Below, one piece after another: positions 4,242 to 6,593 of a stretch of 6,593 nucleotides of DNA (positions are counted from its first letter, which is position 1; the number at the start of each line of letters is the position of its first letter). The notes beneath the pieces were generated by a model. The model did not search any database and was not told the DNA's origin. It saw nothing but the letters and a program-made list of their open reading frames with translations. A program made the position numbers and the translations under genes. The stretch is from Planctomycetaceae bacterium (GTDB taxonomy: Bacteria > Planctomycetota > Planctomycetia > Pirellulales > UBA1268), in assembly GCA_003509235.1 (NCBI GenBank), contig DONH01000171.1, positions 1-6,593 on the forward strand, given 5' to 3'.

Positions 4242-6593
4242 TTATGCAGCTTTCGGCTGTACCGAAGATGAATTTGACTCAAATTGAACGGCCACTCGCT
4301 TCGAAACACCCGACTCCTCCATGGTGACTCCGTATAAAGTAGTAGCGGTTGCCATTGTCTTTTTCGAATGCGTAACCACGATAAACTGGGTTGAAGATAG
4401 GAAATCTCGTAGCACACCGACGAATCGGTCGACGTTGGCCTCATCAAGAGCAGCATCCACCTCATCGAGTACGCAGAAGGGGCTTGGCCGAGAACGAAAA
4501 ATCGCGAGCAGGAGTGCGACGCACGTCATCGTCTTCTCCCCTCCAGATAATAATGAAATATTGCGAGGCTCTTTACCAGGCGGCCGAGCCATAATTTCAA
4601 CTGTTGTCTCCAGAAGATCGATCTCCGGATCAAGAATAATATCCGCCTGCCCACCTCCAAACAGTCGCTCAAAAAGACCAGAAAATTCAGCTCTTACTTT
4701 TTCGATCGTCTCCCCGAGCAAACGACGGCTTTCTTCGTCAATTCGCTCAATTAGTTTTTCAACAGAAAGCTTTGCGTCCGTAACATCGACAAGCTGAGTC
4801 TCAAGACCGGCCAACCGTTCGGCAAGAGCTTCTGATTCGGCTAGTGCCTCGAGATTCACTGACCCTACAGTGCTAAGCTTTCTTCTCGTTTCTTCTATTG
4901 AGCCATCGATTTCTTCACGGTTTTCAGGAATCTCAATCGCCCCTCCCTCAGAGTCCGTGGTTGCCGGAGGTGGCAATTCAGAAGCAGGGTCAACACCATA
5001 GTCATCGTGCAAACGCTCCAAGACACGCGTTCGCTGATGCATAGCCGTTTCTTTTTTTAGGTCAGCAGCATGTCTAATTGAGCTGCATTCTTGAAGAGTC
5101 TCACGAGCACCATCGAGAATGCCCTTAGCCTTCTTTTCGGCAACACGGATTGCCATTTGCTGACTGGCTAGTGTTGAGACAAGTCGAGCTGATCGCTCTG
5201 CCAACCAACATGCTTCTGCAAATTTTTCACCTGCGACAAGCAAGTCGAGTTCAATAATCGTCAATCTTTCTTTTGCTGCCTTCTCTTTTGACATCGCTAC
5301 AGCCAACTCTGCTTCCTGACGATTTTTATCAGCCTGCTTTGCAACAACTGTTGCATCTAGGCTAGCAACACGCTCTCTGCAGATAGACAACTGATCACGA
5401 AAGCCCTCGATTCGCTCAAGAACCTGCTCATGCGACTGGCCGAGTGACTCAAGATTGGATTCAACTTCCTCGAGTGTTTTGTCTGTTCTGCTAATCGCAG
5501 CCGTAATTTTCCCACTCTCACTCGCGGCAGAACGTACAGCGTCAGCTGCTTCAACGGCCTGTAACTCTGCTTCATGCAACGCCTGTTGCTGTTCATCAAC
5601 TTGACTGCGAGCAACAAGCGTCTCTCGCTGAAACCGTTGCTGTTCGCTTCTACTCGAGGCTATGGACTCTGCTAATTCATGCTGTTTTGCAACAAGATGC
5701 TTCTGCTCTTCCCGCAAATCTTCAAATTTCTTTTGGCAATTCTGCAATTCATTCTTGGCGTCACGAACAGACACTAGAATTTCCTGTTGATCTATTTTTA
5801 CAGTCCGCAGTTCACTGTGACGAGAAACAAACCCGTTATCAGCCCCGCTTGCCCCTACTTCAAACCCTCCGTCACTAGATAGCCAGTTACCGTTTTGATC
5901 AAGGAAAATCAATCCGGGCGGCATACGACCGACTACATTCCGTACTTGACTAATGGATTCAACGATCCAGACTCGGCCAAGCAATCGTCTTCTTAACACA
6001 TCGCTTGCATCAGTGTCATCGTGCTGCTGCACAGCCTGCTTATGAATTTGTTCTGGCACATAGTCATACACTGAATCAGGTTCCAAATGCTTCTCACTTG
6101 CACTCTCTTCATCGAGCTCCTCTGAAACGAGCTGATCAAGCCTGCCAACAATCCTAGCCTCACCGACCTCAAAAATTTCTTTACGATTCAATAGTGGTGG
6201 CTCAGGCAAGCTATCGATCGCGAGAAAGCCAACCCGACCACTTGTTGAGGCCAGCCCCTGTGCAGACGAAGTAGTCTGCCAGCGTTCATACCAGTCAAGC
6301 ATATCGGAAAGCCGTTCCACAACGATCCGCTGACCAAGTACTCCAACTGCTATGTCAACAAGACCAGCCCACTGACTATTGGCAACGATAAGATCAGCAG
6401 GCAGGCCACGCAGACCTGGTATGTCATCAGCAAAACGATCGAGAACTTGACGAGTAGCCTCAGAAACACCTTCATGAGAGGAGATCAGATCTTCGAGCAG
6501 TTTCTGTCGATCGCGAAGAGCCTCGAGTCGTCCCTGCCGCTCAGAGAGGTTCTGCCAAGCCTCTTCAACTTTCTGCGTAGCACTTTGCTGTTC
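4242..6593 (-). CDS. smc: Chromosome segregation protein SMC, C-terminal part (N-terminus outside window)
   Basis: SMC is the ATPase of the bacterial condensin complex, working with ScpA and ScpB to compact and segregate chromosomes. The frame is open to the right edge, giving 783 visible residues; full proteins have about 1,150-1,200, so the N-terminal Walker A head and first coiled coil are missing. Visible order: end of the first coiled-coil arm (1-55), a hinge at about 57-265 (GLRGLPADLIV; RRLLGRVWIVES; PPGLIFLDQNGNWLSSDGG), a long Glu/Gln/Ala-rich coiled coil at about 270-625 (with a YGVDP and a GSVNLEALAE motif near its end), and the C-terminal head. The head has the signature LSGGEK (682-687), Walker B CVLDEVDAALDE (707-718) and VTHSKKTM (740-747). 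The hinge carries an acidic, low-complexity stretch at about 156-198. GTG 6320 is internal, not a start. No scpA or scpB is in view. Confidence 0.95.
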   Translation of the reverse strand, partial: EQQSATQKVEEAWQNLSERQGRLEALRDRQKLLEDLISSHEGVSEATRQVLDRFADDIPGLRGLPADLIVANSQWAGLVDIAVGVLGQRIVVERLSDMLDWYERWQTTSSAQGLASTSGRVGFLAIDSLPEPPLLNRKEIFEVGEARIVGRLDQLVSEELDEESASEKHLEPDSVYDYVPEQIHKQAVQQHDDTDASDVLRRRLLGRVWIVESISQVRNVVGRMPPGLIFLDQNGNWLSSDGGFEVGASGADNGFVSRHSELRTVKIDQQEILVSVRDAKNELQNCQKKFEDLREEQKHLVAKQHELAESIASSRSEQQRFQRETLVARSQVDEQQQALHEAELQAVEAADAVRSAASESGKITAAISRTDKTLEEVESNLESLGQSHEQVLERIEGFRDQLSICRERVASLDATVVAKQADKNRQEAELAVAMSKEKAAKERLTIIELDLLVAGEKFAEACWLAERSARLVSTLASQQMAIRVAEKKAKGILDGARETLQECSSIRHAADLKKETAMHQRTRVLERLHDDYGVDPASELPPPATTDSEGGAIEIPENREEIDGSIEETRRKLSTVGSVNLEALAESEALAERLAGLETQLVDVTDAKLSVEKLIERIDEESRRLLGETIEKVRAEFSGLFERLFGGGQADIILDPEIDLLETTVEIMARPPGKEPRNISLLSGGEKTMTCVALLLAIFRSRPSPFCVLDEVDAALDEANVDRFVGVLRDFLSSTQFIVVTHSKKTMATATTLYGVTMEESGVSKRVAVQFESNSSSVQPKAA

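Noticed and set aside
3680..4327. Open frames on the + strand across the helix-turn-helix gene and the gap after smc
   Set aside because: They have no recognisable domain or ribosome site and largely mirror the real gene on the other strand.

Overview
This window holds six ordinary bacterial housekeeping or regulatory genes, probably from a member of the Planctomycetota (Pirellulales-like), with roughly balanced base composition. The taxonomic guess rests on recognition only: the RecR Toprim motif reads VEGDGTA, the SMC hinge and its flanks look planctomycete-like, and a short helix-turn-helix plus receiver protein resembles one I associate with this phylum. No marker such as rRNA is present.

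The left half is on the + strand. It has the 3' part of recR (2-478), rpoN for sigma-54 (592-2166) and nrdR (2231-2752). A possible extended -10 element lies in the recR-rpoN gap. A TATAAT box and a good ribosome binding site lie ahead of nrdR.

The right half is on the - strand. Read in its direction of transcription it has a large C-terminal part of smc (6593-4242, cut by the window edge), a 359-bp non-coding region, the helix-turn-helix/receiver gene (3882-3310), a strong hairpin terminator (3249-3281) and moaC (3210-2713). moaC and nrdR converge and overlap tail to tail by 40 bp.

The genes do not form one pathway. RecR serves recombinational repair, RpoN is an alternative sigma factor, NrdR represses ribonucleotide reductase genes, MoaC makes the molybdenum cofactor precursor, and SMC compacts chromosomes. 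The least understood parts are the helix-turn-helix/receiver protein, whose receiver keeps the phospho-acceptor Asp but lacks the usual acidic pair and Ser/Thr, and the palindrome-rich region upstream of it. I see no mobile element, CRISPR array, tRNA, rRNA or defence system, and nothing that amounts to a clearly new system.
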